NCBI RefSeq assembly: GCF_017948245.1
Contig: NZ_CP072865.1
Span: 1,699,501-1,763,500 of the forward strand
DNA length: 64,000 bases
Reading direction: 5' to 3'
DNA from: Rhizobium sp. NLR16a
GTDB taxonomy: Bacteria > Pseudomonadota > Alphaproteobacteria > Rhizobiales > Rhizobiaceae
The notes below the pieces were generated by a model, which was not told the DNA's origin, did not search any database, and saw nothing but the letters and a program-made list of their open reading frames with translations. Positions 9,311 through 17,638 of this stretch are shown here, in pieces. A program made the translations under genes and the position numbers. How positions within the stretch are numbered: position 1 is the stretch's first letter; every line of letters starts with the position of its first letter.

Positions 9311-10654
9311 ATGCCCAGAAATCCATCAACCGGCGTCTATTCCAAGCCTGCGGGCACCACGCCATCGGTCGGTCAGATCATCGACCCGGCGCCGTGGAAC
9401 CAGTTGACGTCCGACCTCGGCAACGAGATCACCAACTCTCTGCCACGCGATGGCTCGGCGCCGATGGTCGCGCCGCTGAAACTTGCCAGCGGCACAGTTT
9501 CGGCGCCCGGAATTGGCTTCGCCGCGAATCCTCAGACCGGACTCTATCTGAAGGGCGGCGGCCTGCTGGGCTTCACACAGAACGGCGTCGACATCGCGTT
9601 CGGCCGCGCATCAGTCTATGCGGCCAAGTCGGGCGATTACACGGCTCTTGCGGTTGATGACAATGCCGTTCTGCGCTTTACCGCAGCCGCCACCCTATCG
9701 CTCTCGGCGGCCGCTACGCTTGGGGCAAACTGGCATCTAACGGTCATCGCCGACGGCGCCTATGTGATGATCGACCCGAACGGTTCTGAGACGATCGATG
9801 GGGCGACAACCCTTATCGTCCCAAACGGCTATAGCGTCGAAATCTATTGCACTGGGTCTGCCTTCGTCACCGGTAAGTCCGCGGCGATGGTCTTGAACAC
9901 ACAAGCCGGCAGCTTTATCGATGGGCTTCTCCTGTCGAATAACGCTTCCAACCCTACCACGCATATCGATTTCGCGGCCGGCTCGGTTCGATCGGGATCG
10001 TCCTTCGTCTCCAGCGCCAGCAGCTTCACCAAGCGCATCAACGGAACGTGGGCAGTGGGTAGCGGCAGCGGGGGGCTCGATGCCGGATCGGTAGCAGCCA
10101 GCTCCACCTATTTCGCTTATGCGCTGCGGAAGGATGCCGACGGCACGTTCGATGTCGTCTTCTCGACTTCGGCGACGATCGGCGGCGTCACCACGACCTT
10201 GCTGACGGGCTATAGCATCGTCAAATGCATCGGGGTGGGACTGACGGATGCGAGTTCGAACATCCGGCAGTTCATCATGTACCCTCGCGACTTCTATCAG
10301 TTTGTCACGCCCATAAGAGAGGCAACCAACGTTGCCATCTCGACGACATCGGCTCTGATGGCAATCACGGTACCAAACGGGGTTAAGGCCGAGGCGAGGC
10401 TCCGTCTTATGTTCTCCTCGAGCGCGACAACCAACTCCGCTCTGGTCCACGACCCCGCGAAGGGAACACTGATCGCCGGTGGCAACGACTCGGGCGGCAG
10501 CGTGGGCACGATCCAAGTCTCGGGCGGCTTTGCGGTCGGAGGGGGCGACGTCTGGACGAACACGACCAGGCAAGTCCGATACGTCTCAGGCGCGTCCGGC
10601 AGCATCTGGGTCTGGAATGACGGTTTCTATTTCCCATGCGGGAGGACTGCATAA
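9311..10654 (+). CDS. Phage tail fibre / receptor-binding protein
   Basis: A 447-residue product. The N-terminus (MPRNPSTGVYSKPAGTTP) and the segment 'GIGFAANPQTGLYLKGGGLLGFT' are characteristic of phage tail fibres, where a short virion-binding domain precedes repeated fibre modules. The rest is rich in Ser, Thr, Gly, Ala and Val with beta-strand periodicity, as in a trimeric beta-structured shaft and tip. A GGAG site lies 9-12 bases before the ATG. The gene ends in TAATG, coupled to a small gene behind it. The receptor cannot be read from sequence; a rhizobial surface polysaccharide is plausible. Confidence 0.7.
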   Translation: MPRNPSTGVYSKPAGTTPSVGQIIDPAPWNQLTSDLGNEITNSLPRDGSAPMVAPLKLASGTVSAPGIGFAANPQTGLYLKGGGLLGFTQNGVDIAFGRASVYAAKSGDYTALAVDDNAVLRFTAAATLSLSAAATLGANWHLTVIADGAYVMIDPNGSETIDGATTLIVPNGYSVEIYCTGSAFVTGKSAAMVLNTQAGSFIDGLLLSNNASNPTTHIDFAAGSVRSGSSFVSSASSFTKRINGTWAVGSGSGGLDAGSVAASSTYFAYALRKDADGTFDVVFSTSATIGGVTTTLLTGYSIVKCIGVGLTDASSNIRQFIMYPRDFYQFVTPIREATNVAISTTSALMAITVPNGVKAEARLRLMFSSSATTNSALVHDPAKGTLIAGGNDSGGSVGTIQVSGGFAVGGGDVWTNTTRQVRYVSGASGSIWVWNDGFYFPCGRTA

Positions 10655-11007
10655 TGCCCTTTGTTTCACGATCCAATGGCGTCATCACCGGGCTTTACGA
10701 ACAGCGGCAGGATGGGTTGGCAGAAGAGTTCCTGTCGGATGGCGATCCCGCCGTCATCGCCCATCGGGAGGCCCGCCCGGCGGTGTCGGCAGTGTCGGCG
10801 CGACAATTCCGGCTGATGCTTCGGCGCTCAGGCCTGCTCGATGCGGTCAAGGCGTGGGTGGCTCAGCAGGATGGCGAAACGCAAGACGCCTTTGAGTACA
10901 GCGGCACCTTCGTCAAGGACAGCCCGATGATGTTGGCGGGATTCGCGGCGATGGGTTTCACGGCGCAGCAGATCGACGGATTCTTTGCCGCGGCGGCGCA
11001 ACTGTGA
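10654..11007 (+). CDS. Small tail-fibre-linked phage protein, unknown function
   Basis: This 117-residue protein starts at an ATG overlapping the tail-fibre stop, with GGAGG eight bases upstream; an in-frame start at 10636 is therefore rejected. The sequence opens with 'MPFVSRSNGVITGLY' and then carries a helical segment 'VSARQFRLMLRRSGLLDAV'. Genes of this size directly behind a tail fibre often encode fibre-assembly or fibre-tip proteins, but I recognise no defined domain. The stop overlaps a GTG start of the next gene, so it belongs to the same translationally coupled set. Confidence 0.55.
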   Translation: MPFVSRSNGVITGLYEQRQDGLAEEFLSDGDPAVIAHREARPAVSAVSARQFRLMLRRSGLLDAVKAWVAQQDGETQDAFEYSGTFVKDSPMMLAGFAAMGFTAQQIDGFFAAAAQL

Positions 11008-11519
11008 CCTGGCCTATCCTCCGCTACCTTGCATACCTGCCGGCGAACCTCGCGTTCGTGCTGCTGTCTTATCTGCTGTCGCCCATTCTCGCGGCCCTGT
11101 CGCTCCTGACCGGCCCGCGGCTGCCTAGCGTGTTGCAGTGGTTCTCGACGCTCGACGCTGACCTGGACGGCGGGGTAGCGCAAGGCGTCAAAGGCTATCG
11201 CGCCGATCTCACAGGCTGGCTTCTCTGGTGGCAGCGGACGTGCTGGATCTGCCGAAATCCGGCCCACGGGTGGCAATCGCGTCTCTTGGGCATGCCGGCG
11301 GCCGGCACCATCATCATCAAGCAGCAGATCACCGAAGCCCCTAAAAATCAGTGGTATATCATGGAGACGGCCAAGGGCGTCCGGTTCTTCTGCTTCAAGC
11401 GTGATCAGCCACTCATGGGCAGCTTCTACCTCAAAATCTGGATCGGCTGGGTAAACAAGTCCTACGACGGCCGGAACCATCATTATGCATTCCAGATCGG
11501 CCTTAAGCGCCGGTCCTAA
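11004..11519 (+). CDS. Phage membrane-anchored protein (DUF7338-like)
   Basis: A 171-residue product from a GTG start overlapping the previous stop. An N-terminal hydrophobic segment (about residues 5-37, including LAFVLLSYLLSPILAAL) is followed by 'WFSTLDADLDGGV' and a Trp/Cys/Arg-rich soluble part (WLLWWQRTCWICRNP). This arrangement resembles small phage proteins grouped as DUF7338, whose function is not known; the family name is from memory. It lies immediately before the endolysin, so a role in the lysis cassette (for example as a holin partner) is possible, but nothing proves it. Confidence 0.55.
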   Translation: MTWPILRYLAYLPANLAFVLLSYLLSPILAALSLLTGPRLPSVLQWFSTLDADLDGGVAQGVKGYRADLTGWLLWWQRTCWICRNPAHGWQSRLLGMPAAGTIIIKQQITEAPKNQWYIMETAKGVRFFCFKRDQPLMGSFYLKIWIGWVNKSYDGRNHHYAFQIGLKRRS

Positions 11520-11549
11520 CGATCACCCTCACAATTTGGAGCATGCCCA

Positions 11550-12263
11550 ATGGCGCGACAAGTCAACGCCACGACCGAAGCTGCGCTCAAGCAGTGGGAG
11601 TCCTTCATCCCGTTCGTCTATGACGATGCCGATCCCAAGCCAAACCTGAAGAAGACGCGACTGCGGCAAGGGATGAAGATCCGCGGCACGGCGACGCAAG
11701 GCTACGGCCATACCGGGCCGGACGTCTATCCGGGTGCACCTGACATCACCGAAGACCAGGCGCTCGCGTGGCTTCGCAGTGACCTCGATCCGTGCGAGCG
11801 CGCCGTTGCAAAATTCGTGAAAGTCGATCTGACCGATAACCAGTTCGGCGCCCTCGTCATGTTCGCCTTCAATGCCGGGATCGGAGCCTTCAAGTCGTCG
11901 ACGCTGCTGAAGAAATTGAACGCGGGCGATTATGCCGCCGTGCCTGGCGAGCTGGCGAAGTGGAACAAGACGACGATCGACGGCAAGAAGGTCGTCAGCA
12001 ACGGCCTGGTGAACCGCAGAGCGGCAGAGGCGGGGCTCTGGGCCAAGGGTGGCTATATCCAGTCCAGCGGCACGACAGCGCTCCCGCAGCGCGCTCCCCT
12101 GATCAACGGGAAGGTTGTGAGCACGATCACCGCGGTTTCCTCCACCGGAGCGCTGCAGTTCGTTCCGCATGATGGCCCGTTGGCTTATGCGCTTGCCGGC
12201 GTGATCGTCCTCGCATGCGTCGTCGGTATTGGCCTGTATGTCTGGGATCGGGTGAAGAACTGA
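11550..12263 (+). CDS. Endolysin, GH24 (T4-lysozyme-type) muramidase with C-terminal membrane segment
   Basis: A 237-residue enzyme that would cleave the glycan strands of peptidoglycan at lysis. The GH24 triad can be placed as Glu17 (KQWESF), Asp26 (VYDDAD) and Thr49 (TQGYGHT), with the usual 'DNQFGALVMFAFNAG' helix at about 95-110 and 'LVNRRAAEAGLW' at about 150-161. Unlike T4 lysozyme, a hydrophobic segment closes the protein (about residues 212-233), so it may be membrane-tethered. GGAG lies about 10 bases before the ATG. Its stop overlaps the spanin gene start (TGATG). Confidence 0.88.
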   Translation: MARQVNATTEAALKQWESFIPFVYDDADPKPNLKKTRLRQGMKIRGTATQGYGHTGPDVYPGAPDITEDQALAWLRSDLDPCERAVAKFVKVDLTDNQFGALVMFAFNAGIGAFKSSTLLKKLNAGDYAAVPGELAKWNKTTIDGKKVVSNGLVNRRAAEAGLWAKGGYIQSSGTTALPQRAPLINGKVVSTITAVSSTGALQFVPHDGPLAYALAGVIVLACVVGIGLYVWDRVKN

Positions 12264-12544
12264 TGGACTTCATCACCAGACTTATCCCCGACAGCCTCAA
12301 GCTCCCGGCCGTTCTCGCTCTCGGGCTCTTCCTCGGCGCCGCGGCTACTTTCTACCCGGTCAAATGGATCGGCGCACGCGAGGAGCGGCAGTCCCAGCAG
12401 GTCAAGGCGGCCAAGGAATCGCTCGACCGCATCAATACTCTGGAGAAGAACAATGCGACTTTCAGGAATCTTCCTGCTTTCGAGCGTTGCCGCGTGTTCA
12501 TGCGCGATAGCGGGCTGCCAGCAGACGAATGCGGTCAACGGTAG
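12263..12544 (+). CDS. Inner-membrane spanin subunit (Rz-like)
   Basis: A 93-residue protein starting inside the endolysin stop. It has one N-terminal transmembrane helix (LPAVLALGLFLGAAATF) followed by a charged periplasmic coiled-coil region (EERQSQQVKAAKESLDRI) and a Cys-containing end, the layout of i-spanins. With its partner it would fuse inner and outer membranes in the last lysis step. The partner lipoprotein begins inside this gene in another frame at 12453, the classic nested Rz/Rz1 arrangement. A longer frame from 12215 is rejected because it lies within the endolysin's membrane segment. Confidence 0.82.
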   Translation: MDFITRLIPDSLKLPAVLALGLFLGAAATFYPVKWIGAREERQSQQVKAAKESLDRINTLEKNNATFRNLPAFERCRVFMRDSGLPADECGQR

Positions 12545-12671
12545 CGGCTATCAGTTTACGCGCTTCTCCGATCCCAAAGCGGCTTTCCTGGCCTCGCAAG
12601 ATCCGACCGCCGGGCCGTCCATCGCTTCCAACAATCAGCAATGCCGCCAAGACGCGGCCTGCCGGAAGTAG
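12453..12671 (+). CDS. Outer-membrane spanin lipoprotein (Rz1-like), nested in Rz
   Basis: A 72-residue product in a different frame, overlapping the Rz-like gene by 92 bases and extending past it. It has a signal peptide and lipobox (CAIAGC, lipidated Cys about residue 22) and a short polar mature part with two further cysteines near the end. Size, lipoprotein nature and nested position are exactly those of o-spanins. I infer pairing with the upstream i-spanin through the C-terminal ends. Confidence 0.8.
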   Translation: MRLSGIFLLSSVAACSCAIAGCQQTNAVNGSGYQFTRFSDPKAAFLASQDPTAGPSIASNNQQCRQDAACRK

Positions 12672-12709
12672 CGCGGCAATCCCAAACCAGAAAATCGAGG
12701 CAAGACACT

Positions 12710-14536
12710 ATGACGAGCGCACAGGGCGACCGGCAGGCTGCTGTTCGCAGTTTCACCGGCACATCACTCAGCTACGAAGGCGACTGGTCGGCGCTCTTTG
12801 ATATGGTGGGAATCCCGAATGTCGGCGGCTTCAATGGGCGCCTTCTCGCATGGATCAACTATGCGCTGGGGACAAGCTACACCGAACTGAACGGCGCTAT
12901 GGCCGCATATGCCGCATCAGCTGGTGCTGCCAACTGGTCGAGCATGAACACGCTTCCAAGTGGAGCCGGACATCCGACATGGGTTCCTGATCCCAATCGC
13001 TACATGCCGGCGGCGACTGGCACACGCTGGCCCACAGGTAGCACAACGACGCCTTGGACCTATCAGACGGGGCTCAACTACCAGTGCTCCAAGCTGTTCT
13101 TTGGTTCACCGGACTATCCGACGAACGATTTTCTTATCCCATTTGTCGGCTTTGCGCTGACCGAAGGTGGGAACGCGCCGCAAGAAACGCAGTCACCCAA
13201 CGCCGATATGCTGATTGATGAAGTGTTCTTCATCCATCCAGATGGCACGGAATACCCGATCTTGTTCAGCGGTGTTGCTGCCGCGACCGTCACCGCGGCG
13301 ACCGGCATTGTTTACGGTCAAGTCACGCTGCCCTCGGCTCTGCCCGCCTGGTCGATCTTCGGCGTTCGCACCGTCTATCACGGCACGGTCGGGAATACCT
13401 TTGCCGCCGCCTATCGCTGCCAGCGCCACCGGGGAGAGAAATATTGGGGCGCGGCCGACCTGACGTCTATTCGCGCCCTGGCGACGGCCAATGGGCCTTC
13501 TACGGCGGCGCTCGATAGTGACGCGCTTTACAACACGGTCGGCAATGCCACCAACTCTCAACAGATGGCCTACGGCCCCTGCATGGTTCTCGCCAAGGGA
13601 TGGGACGGCCGGCCGGTTCCTCTGGTCCTGGCCGACAGTTTGATCGAGCGGCAGGAGATTGCCGCGTCTGCGGACGCTCGGCGCAATTTGGGTATCGGCC
13701 GGCGCTGGCTAGATCAACGCGACCCAGCGCAGGGTAGCATTATGCCGCTGGTAATGGGCGTGCCTGGCTCGAAGTCTGCGCAAGAGCTGGCAACCAATGC
13801 GCTCAAGCGTTGGGACATGATCGACGCTATCGCCACAACGTTCAACGGTGGCAAACCGATATGGACATTTGTCCTTGATTGGTCAGGTCGAAACGACACT
13901 AACGCCACCGTAGCGTCGACCTGGGCGGCCGCCAAGACAGCTCTTCCCGGAACGCGCGTGCGCGGACGATATGGCGCCGGAACGCATATCGTCGGCGTGA
14001 CCATGTGGCCTACCGTTGGCTCGGGTGACTCCGGGAGAACCGTCGCGGCGTATACCGTGACAGCACAGTGGAGCACGGTGTTGGCAGCGGCAAATGCGCT
14101 TGTGCTGGCGAGCGCGGCTTACAACAAGACCATAGACGTGTTCCCGGCGTTTATGTCGGACGTTGATCCGACTAAACCGCCCGCCGCTGAGACGTTCCCT
14201 TTGGGCAACATAACGGGGCACCCAGGCAACCAGGACGGCGTCACCACCTGGGACACCATGCGTGTTCCCTCAAGCATACCGCAGGGCGCGCGCGTCATGT
14301 TTGAATATCAGCCCGGATTATTTACAAGCCGGACGCTGGTCGAGAAAAAGACCGACTATGGCGACGGCACGGCTGATTTCAGGGTCGCCGAAGTCCTCGC
14401 TACCAACGTGCAGGATAATGCGTTGTTGATGGGGCACGCCTACACAGCGGCGGACTTCATCCACCCCGCGCTCTATCATGTCCTCAGGACCGTGAGCCGG
14501 ATCCCGCAATCCGAGAAGCTGAAATTCTACCCATAG
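12710..14536 (+). CDS. Tail-associated protein, putative SGNH/GDSL-type hydrolase
   Basis: A 608-residue protein; the ATG at 12710 follows CGAGG and is preferred to an unsupported frame start at 12641. The N-terminus (EGDWSALFDMVGIPNVGGF) is Gly/Trp-rich. In the second half, 'LVLADSLIERQ' places a serine at 310 in a GDSL-like block I, and near the end 'AADFIHPALYH' gives a D-x-x-H pair (Asp582, His585), as in block V of SGNH hydrolases. Such phage enzymes de-esterify host surface polysaccharide. The gene lies outside the lysis genes but in the same transcript. The fold assignment is my inference from two short motifs. Confidence 0.5.
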   Translation: MTSAQGDRQAAVRSFTGTSLSYEGDWSALFDMVGIPNVGGFNGRLLAWINYALGTSYTELNGAMAAYAASAGAANWSSMNTLPSGAGHPTWVPDPNRYMPAATGTRWPTGSTTTPWTYQTGLNYQCSKLFFGSPDYPTNDFLIPFVGFALTEGGNAPQETQSPNADMLIDEVFFIHPDGTEYPILFSGVAAATVTAATGIVYGQVTLPSALPAWSIFGVRTVYHGTVGNTFAAAYRCQRHRGEKYWGAADLTSIRALATANGPSTAALDSDALYNTVGNATNSQQMAYGPCMVLAKGWDGRPVPLVLADSLIERQEIAASADARRNLGIGRRWLDQRDPAQGSIMPLVMGVPGSKSAQELATNALKRWDMIDAIATTFNGGKPIWTFVLDWSGRNDTNATVASTWAAAKTALPGTRVRGRYGAGTHIVGVTMWPTVGSGDSGRTVAAYTVTAQWSTVLAAANALVLASAAYNKTIDVFPAFMSDVDPTKPPAAETFPLGNITGHPGNQDGVTTWDTMRVPSSIPQGARVMFEYQPGLFTSRTLVEKKTDYGDGTADFRVAEVLATNVQDNALLMGHAYTAADFIHPALYHVLRTVSRIPQSEKLKFYP

Positions 14537-14548
14537 GCGCCCGAATAG

Positions 14549-14977
14549 ATGACATCCAACGACGACATCCTGCGTGCTCTCGGGCGTGTGGAGGGAAGAC
14601 TTACCGGCATAGAGGAGAGCGTGGCCCTTCTTCGGAAAGACTTCGGCGATGAGAAGGAACATGCTCACGAGAGCCGCGCCGTGATCCACCAGAGACTTGA
14701 CGAGCAGCAGCAGCGCATCAGCCGGGTCGACACTACAATCGCCGTCAGCGGCGAAGTAGAGGCAATGCTACGGGATCAGATCAAGGGCCTGAAGGAAACC
14801 GTGGACGAGAACCACAAGGCCGTAAAGCCCACGTTAGACGAGTGGAAGCGGATGAAGCAGATCGGCTATGGCATTTCAGGGCTGATCGCCTTTGCCGGCC
14901 TAACTGTTGGCGGAACCGTGGCGTATATGAGCGACAGCGCTGTAGCGTGGCTGCGGCACTGGCTCAAGATTAACTAA
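14549..14977 (+). CDS. Coiled-coil protein with C-terminal membrane helix (DUF1515-like)
   Basis: A 142-residue product. About 100 residues of charged heptad-like helix (ILRALGRVEGRLTGIEESV and onward) are followed by one transmembrane helix (about residues 109-129, IGYGISGLIAFAGLTVGG) and a short tail. This is the pattern of a rhizobial phage family I know as DUF1515. Its place at the end of the late operon is where holin-like or accessory lysis proteins are often found, but single-helix topology alone does not prove that. It is the last forward gene before a terminator-rich gap. Confidence 0.6.
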   Translation: MTSNDDILRALGRVEGRLTGIEESVALLRKDFGDEKEHAHESRAVIHQRLDEQQQRISRVDTTIAVSGEVEAMLRDQIKGLKETVDENHKAVKPTLDEWKRMKQIGYGISGLIAFAGLTVGGTVAYMSDSAVAWLRHWLKIN

Positions 14978-15181
14978 GCCCTTATCCAGGCCTGCCTCTT
15001 TGAAATCGAAAGCGTCGGGCCGTGCGGAGCGTCGCTTGGGAGCGGACCGGTAAATTGACTCCGCACGACCCAACAGTGGATCGTAAGAGGAAGGCATTAC
15101 GCGAACTGGAACTAACTGGCTTTCTCCCGCGATCCGGTGAGTTAACCTCATTGTCCCAATCTGGTTCCGGTACGATTCCGG

Positions 15182-15207
15182 AAAAAAAAGCCCCGCCGAA
15201 GCGGGGC
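15182..15207 (-). terminator. Terminator hairpin (reverse strand), CCCCGC family
   Basis: A perfect 7-bp stem (15190-15196 with 15201-15207) with a CGAA loop is preceded on the forward strand by eight A residues, so on the reverse strand it ends in an eight-T tract. The same stem and loop recur at 18034-18051. On the forward strand it is only a weak terminator. Confidence 0.7.
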
Positions 15208-15504
15208 AGTTGACAACACTGGATCGCACAGGAGGAACACCCGTGCTTTCCTGTTACTTCAACGAAAGAGGGACTGACTAGGTTCCCCTGCGACGTTGGG
15301 CATAGTTTAACTCAGCTTGGCAAGTGTTATTTGCTTCGCCAGGAAGGTTCTGACTGGAAGCGCAGCAACTTTGCTAAAACCTCCCTGGCGTCCTCTCGAC
15401 AAGGATGAAGAAAATCTAGCTTGAATATTACCGAGAAAACGACGGACTAAAGTCGGGGCTGTCGGGGGCCGTCGTTTGTGGTGCGGTTCGAGCAGATGCC
15501 AGAC

Positions 15505-15529
15505 AAAAAATCCCCGCATTCTCGCGGGG
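15505..15529 (-). terminator. Terminator for the sunset-domain gene (reverse strand)
   Basis: A 6-bp stem (15512-15517 with 15524-15529) is followed on the reverse strand by six T residues. It lies about 135 bases past the stop of the reverse-strand gene at 15666-15983 and would end its transcript. Confidence 0.7.
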
Positions 15530-15665
15530 TGAGCACCATGGGGTTATTTTGTAGGCATTGCGCACTTAGGCGCTGCACAACAATGTTGCTCGAAATTCTC
15601 TTTAAGGACAATAAGTAGTACTTTATCATTTAGACTTATCGAGTAGCTGTAAGGCCATCTCCGAC

Positions 15666-15983
15666 TTACGATTTCGATTTCCGCCAGCCGGCGGCCCAAG
15701 CTTCAAATTCGGAGCAGAACCACCGTTCTCCATATTGGGGACTGATCTTCGTCTGTGCGTAGTATTTCTGCCCCGGCACGTGGAAGATGCGCTCGCCCGT
15801 GTCGATGGAGATGTTGCCCTTGATCCTGCATGATAGGCCGGAGCCGCCAGAAGCGCTCCATGAGGCCAGCATGTCGCTCGCGGTCCAGCCGCCGGCCGCA
15901 CCAAATGCGACCGCGCCGATCACCAAACCTGGCGCCCTGAATAACACCGATCTCCTATGCTGATAGCGATAACCCTGACGCAT
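15666..15983 (-). CDS. Small secreted or anchored protein with C-terminal 'sunset' domain
   Basis: The ATG at 15983 has GGAG upstream and gives 105 residues; a longer frame from 16118 lacks support. A hydrophobic segment (VIGAVAFGAAGGWTASDML) precedes a C-terminal block with 'CRIKGNIS', 'GERIFHVPGQKYY' and 'GERWFCSEFEAWAAGW'. That block is the pattern of the 'sunset' domain often fused to secreted thermonucleases in rhizobia and their phages, with two Cys that may pair. A thermonuclease-like gene without this domain lies one kilobase upstream on the same strand, so the two may be a split version of the fused protein. Confidence 0.62.
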   Translation of the reverse strand: MRQGYRYQHRRSVLFRAPGLVIGAVAFGAAGGWTASDMLASWSASGGSGLSCRIKGNISIDTGERIFHVPGQKYYAQTKISPQYGERWFCSEFEAWAAGWRKSKS

Positions 15984-16187
15984 GCCCCCATCTCCGTCAT
16001 TTCGCGCGAAGATGGTAACCGTGCTGGAGCACGGCGAATATCTATCCAAAAGGCTTATGCGGCGGTGCTGAAGGTCAATAAGAAGCGCATCACCCAGCTT
16101 AATGGACCACTGTGACAAGCGTGGGTTTCTGTTTCACGTTGCCCGCTTTGAAGTTGAGTAACGCATATAATCAGGCATAGTCAGGGC

Positions 16188-16766
16188 ATGCTTGATCTCT
16201 CGTTCCCTTGGGCCATCGGTCCCATCCCCATAGCCTTAGCTGCCTGGGCATCTTATGGTCTTTACCGTGCAGTTGTTACTCGCGACGGGGTTACGTGGGC
16301 GTCAGTAGTTTCAATGCTTGGGCTGGTGCCATTCATGGCTGCACTCACCGTCTATTTAGTGAAGCCAGTTATCGACCAAACACTTGTGCTGATAATAGCC
16401 CAAACTCTCGCTACGGGAGTGTGCTTCTCGCTCGGAAAGCTGCTTTGGTCCGTTCAAAAAACGAAACCTGAACTGTCTCTCAGGCGTCCCGACGGGAACG
16501 TGTTTTGCGGTATGTGCATCTGTCTGAGCTTCCTGATTTTCATCGACGGACTTTTCTTTTTATTCCCCAACGCCTGGAAGTGTGAACCTTTCAGAGGAGT
16601 CATTGCTAATAAGTGTGTCGGGCAGGAATTGTTTATCGGAGTTCGTGACCTTCCAATCGCAGTTTATTTTTGGGTTCTCATGGGCATTCCCCCACTGGCT
16701 GGACTGAGTCTCGGAATCTGGGCGCTGCTTACCGGCGACCGAGGTGCGAAAGACAGTGCCGGCTGA
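16188..16766 (+). CDS. Hypothetical multi-pass membrane protein
   Basis: A 192-residue product with about five hydrophobic helices (near residues 8-25, 39-57, 67-85, 106-126 and 153-182). A loop between helices four and five has two Cys (WKCEPFRGVIANKCVG). I recognise no family. It is a lone forward gene between two reverse-strand genes, and its base composition is less GC-rich than the phage late genes, as is typical for accessory phage cargo. A superinfection-exclusion type role is conceivable but unsupported. Confidence 0.5.
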   Translation: MLDLSFPWAIGPIPIALAAWASYGLYRAVVTRDGVTWASVVSMLGLVPFMAALTVYLVKPVIDQTLVLIIAQTLATGVCFSLGKLLWSVQKTKPELSLRRPDGNVFCGMCICLSFLIFIDGLFFLFPNAWKCEPFRGVIANKCVGQELFIGVRDLPIAVYFWVLMGIPPLAGLSLGIWALLTGDRGAKDSAG

Positions 16767-16793
16767 GGTCCGTTGGGTTGGCGGTCGGCTGGC

Positions 16794-17168
16794 TTAGTCG
16801 CACCAATCGTTCCTCAGTTTTGGACTCCAACTGCGAGCGAATCCTTCCGTGAGCAGCTTCTTTCCGATCTCTTCCCCGTTGGTTCGATAGATGTTGACGA
16901 GCGGGCGGTGCGACGGCGTCTTGTCCACGGCGCCACTGAAGACGACCCTCAATCCCCTCTCAGCCAAAAGCTCCTTTAGCCTGCCCTTGGCGATCAGCGC
17001 CAGTTTCCGTTCCTTGATGCACTTGGCATGACTCCCGATCTCCGGCGTGTCGATGCCCGAGACGAACGGAACACCTTCCCCCAGCAGTCGCATATTCTGC
17101 CCGTCGCATTTCACGGTGTCGCCGTCGACTGCTGTCAGCGAGGCGCAGAGGATGAAACCTGCAATCAA
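16794..17168 (-). CDS. Thermonuclease-like (SNase family) secreted protein
   Basis: A 124-residue product from a TTG start overlapping the upstream stop (TTGA). A short hydrophobic leader is followed by 'AVDGDTVKCDGQNMRLLG' and 'GIDTPEI', the two metal- and substrate-binding blocks of staphylococcal-nuclease proteins, then 'SGAVDKTPSHRPLVNIY' and a C-terminal 'WSPKLRNDWC'. Compared with the classic enzyme, about ten residues are inserted between the Arg of MRLLG and DTPE, as I recall for rhizobial phage members. It is last in a LexA-box-linked four-gene operon. Hydrolysis of DNA or RNA is expected but depends on this altered loop. Confidence 0.75.
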   Translation of the reverse strand: MIAGFILCASLTAVDGDTVKCDGQNMRLLGEGVPFVSGIDTPEIGSHAKCIKERKLALIAKGRLKELLAERGLRVVFSGAVDKTPSHRPLVNIYRTNGEEIGKKLLTEGFARSWSPKLRNDWCD

Positions 17169-17395
17169 TTCGGTGTACCTTTCTCCGAGGCCTTGAGCTT
17201 TCGTCTCAGCGCCTGTTCCTGTTCATAAGTCTTATGGGGAAAGTGCTCCCAGCACCACCATCGGGTCGGGATTGCGGGTGAGGGGCTGTTACCGAACCCT
17301 CCCCATTCCTTGCAGCCGGTCTCTTCGCAATAATGCTCTATGATCACATTAGCGCCAGGTGCCGATGAATGCCCTTCGATACTCAAATCGTCCAC
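17165..17395 (-). CDS. Small Cys-containing phage protein, unknown function
   Basis: A 76-residue product, GTG start, overlapping the nuclease gene by 4 bases. It contains 'HYCEETGCKEWGGFG' and further on 'RWWCWEHFPH', giving three Cys and nearby His residues that could bind a metal. The C-terminus is charged and helical. I know similar small proteins in rhizobial prophages, but no function. It is third in the reverse operon that starts at 17910. Confidence 0.6.
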   Translation of the reverse strand: MDDLSIEGHSSAPGANVIIEHYCEETGCKEWGGFGNSPSPAIPTRWWCWEHFPHKTYEQEQALRRKLKASEKGTPN

Positions 17396-17401
17396 TCCCT
17401 A

Positions 17402-17638
17402 CTAATCCGGCACAAAGCTGCCGAACCGCAGTTTTCCGGCCTTAGCGCCGCACACCGAGCATTTTAGGCGTCTCTCGACCTCCTTGATCTGCGCATAATG
17501 AAGGCTCGCCGGCACCCTATCCATAGAGAATTCACGCCTATCGCCGCATGCTGTACATTCGGCCAAAATTGCGATGTGTTGCGGCGTCGTGTTGACGTAG
17601 CCCGGGTCCCAATTCGGCACCTCCAAAAATCTTACCAT
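17402..17638 (-). CDS. Small zinc-ribbon protein
   Basis: A 78-residue product with two CxxC pairs (AECTACGDRREF and LKCSVCGAKAG) about 34 residues apart, the spacing of a zinc ribbon. Its ATG overlaps the stop of the upstream zinc-ribbon gene. Such ribbons bind nucleic acid or proteins; the partner is unknown. Confidence 0.62.
   Translation of the reverse strand: MVRFLEVPNWDPGYVNTTPQHIAILAECTACGDRREFSMDRVPASLHYAQIKEVERRLKCSVCGAKAGKLRFGSFVPD

Larger units (their letters stand above)
14978..15665. other. Gene-poor gap closing the late operon
   Basis: I see no convincing gene in this stretch of nearly 700 bases. It holds two GC hairpins whose T-tracts face the reverse strand (15182-15207 and 15505-15529). 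Short frames at 15022-15213 and 15307-15519 run through those hairpins and are rejected. Confidence 0.6.

Noticed and set aside
15307..15519. Reverse ORF of 70 codons
   Set aside because: Its start lies in a terminator stem and the product has no family.
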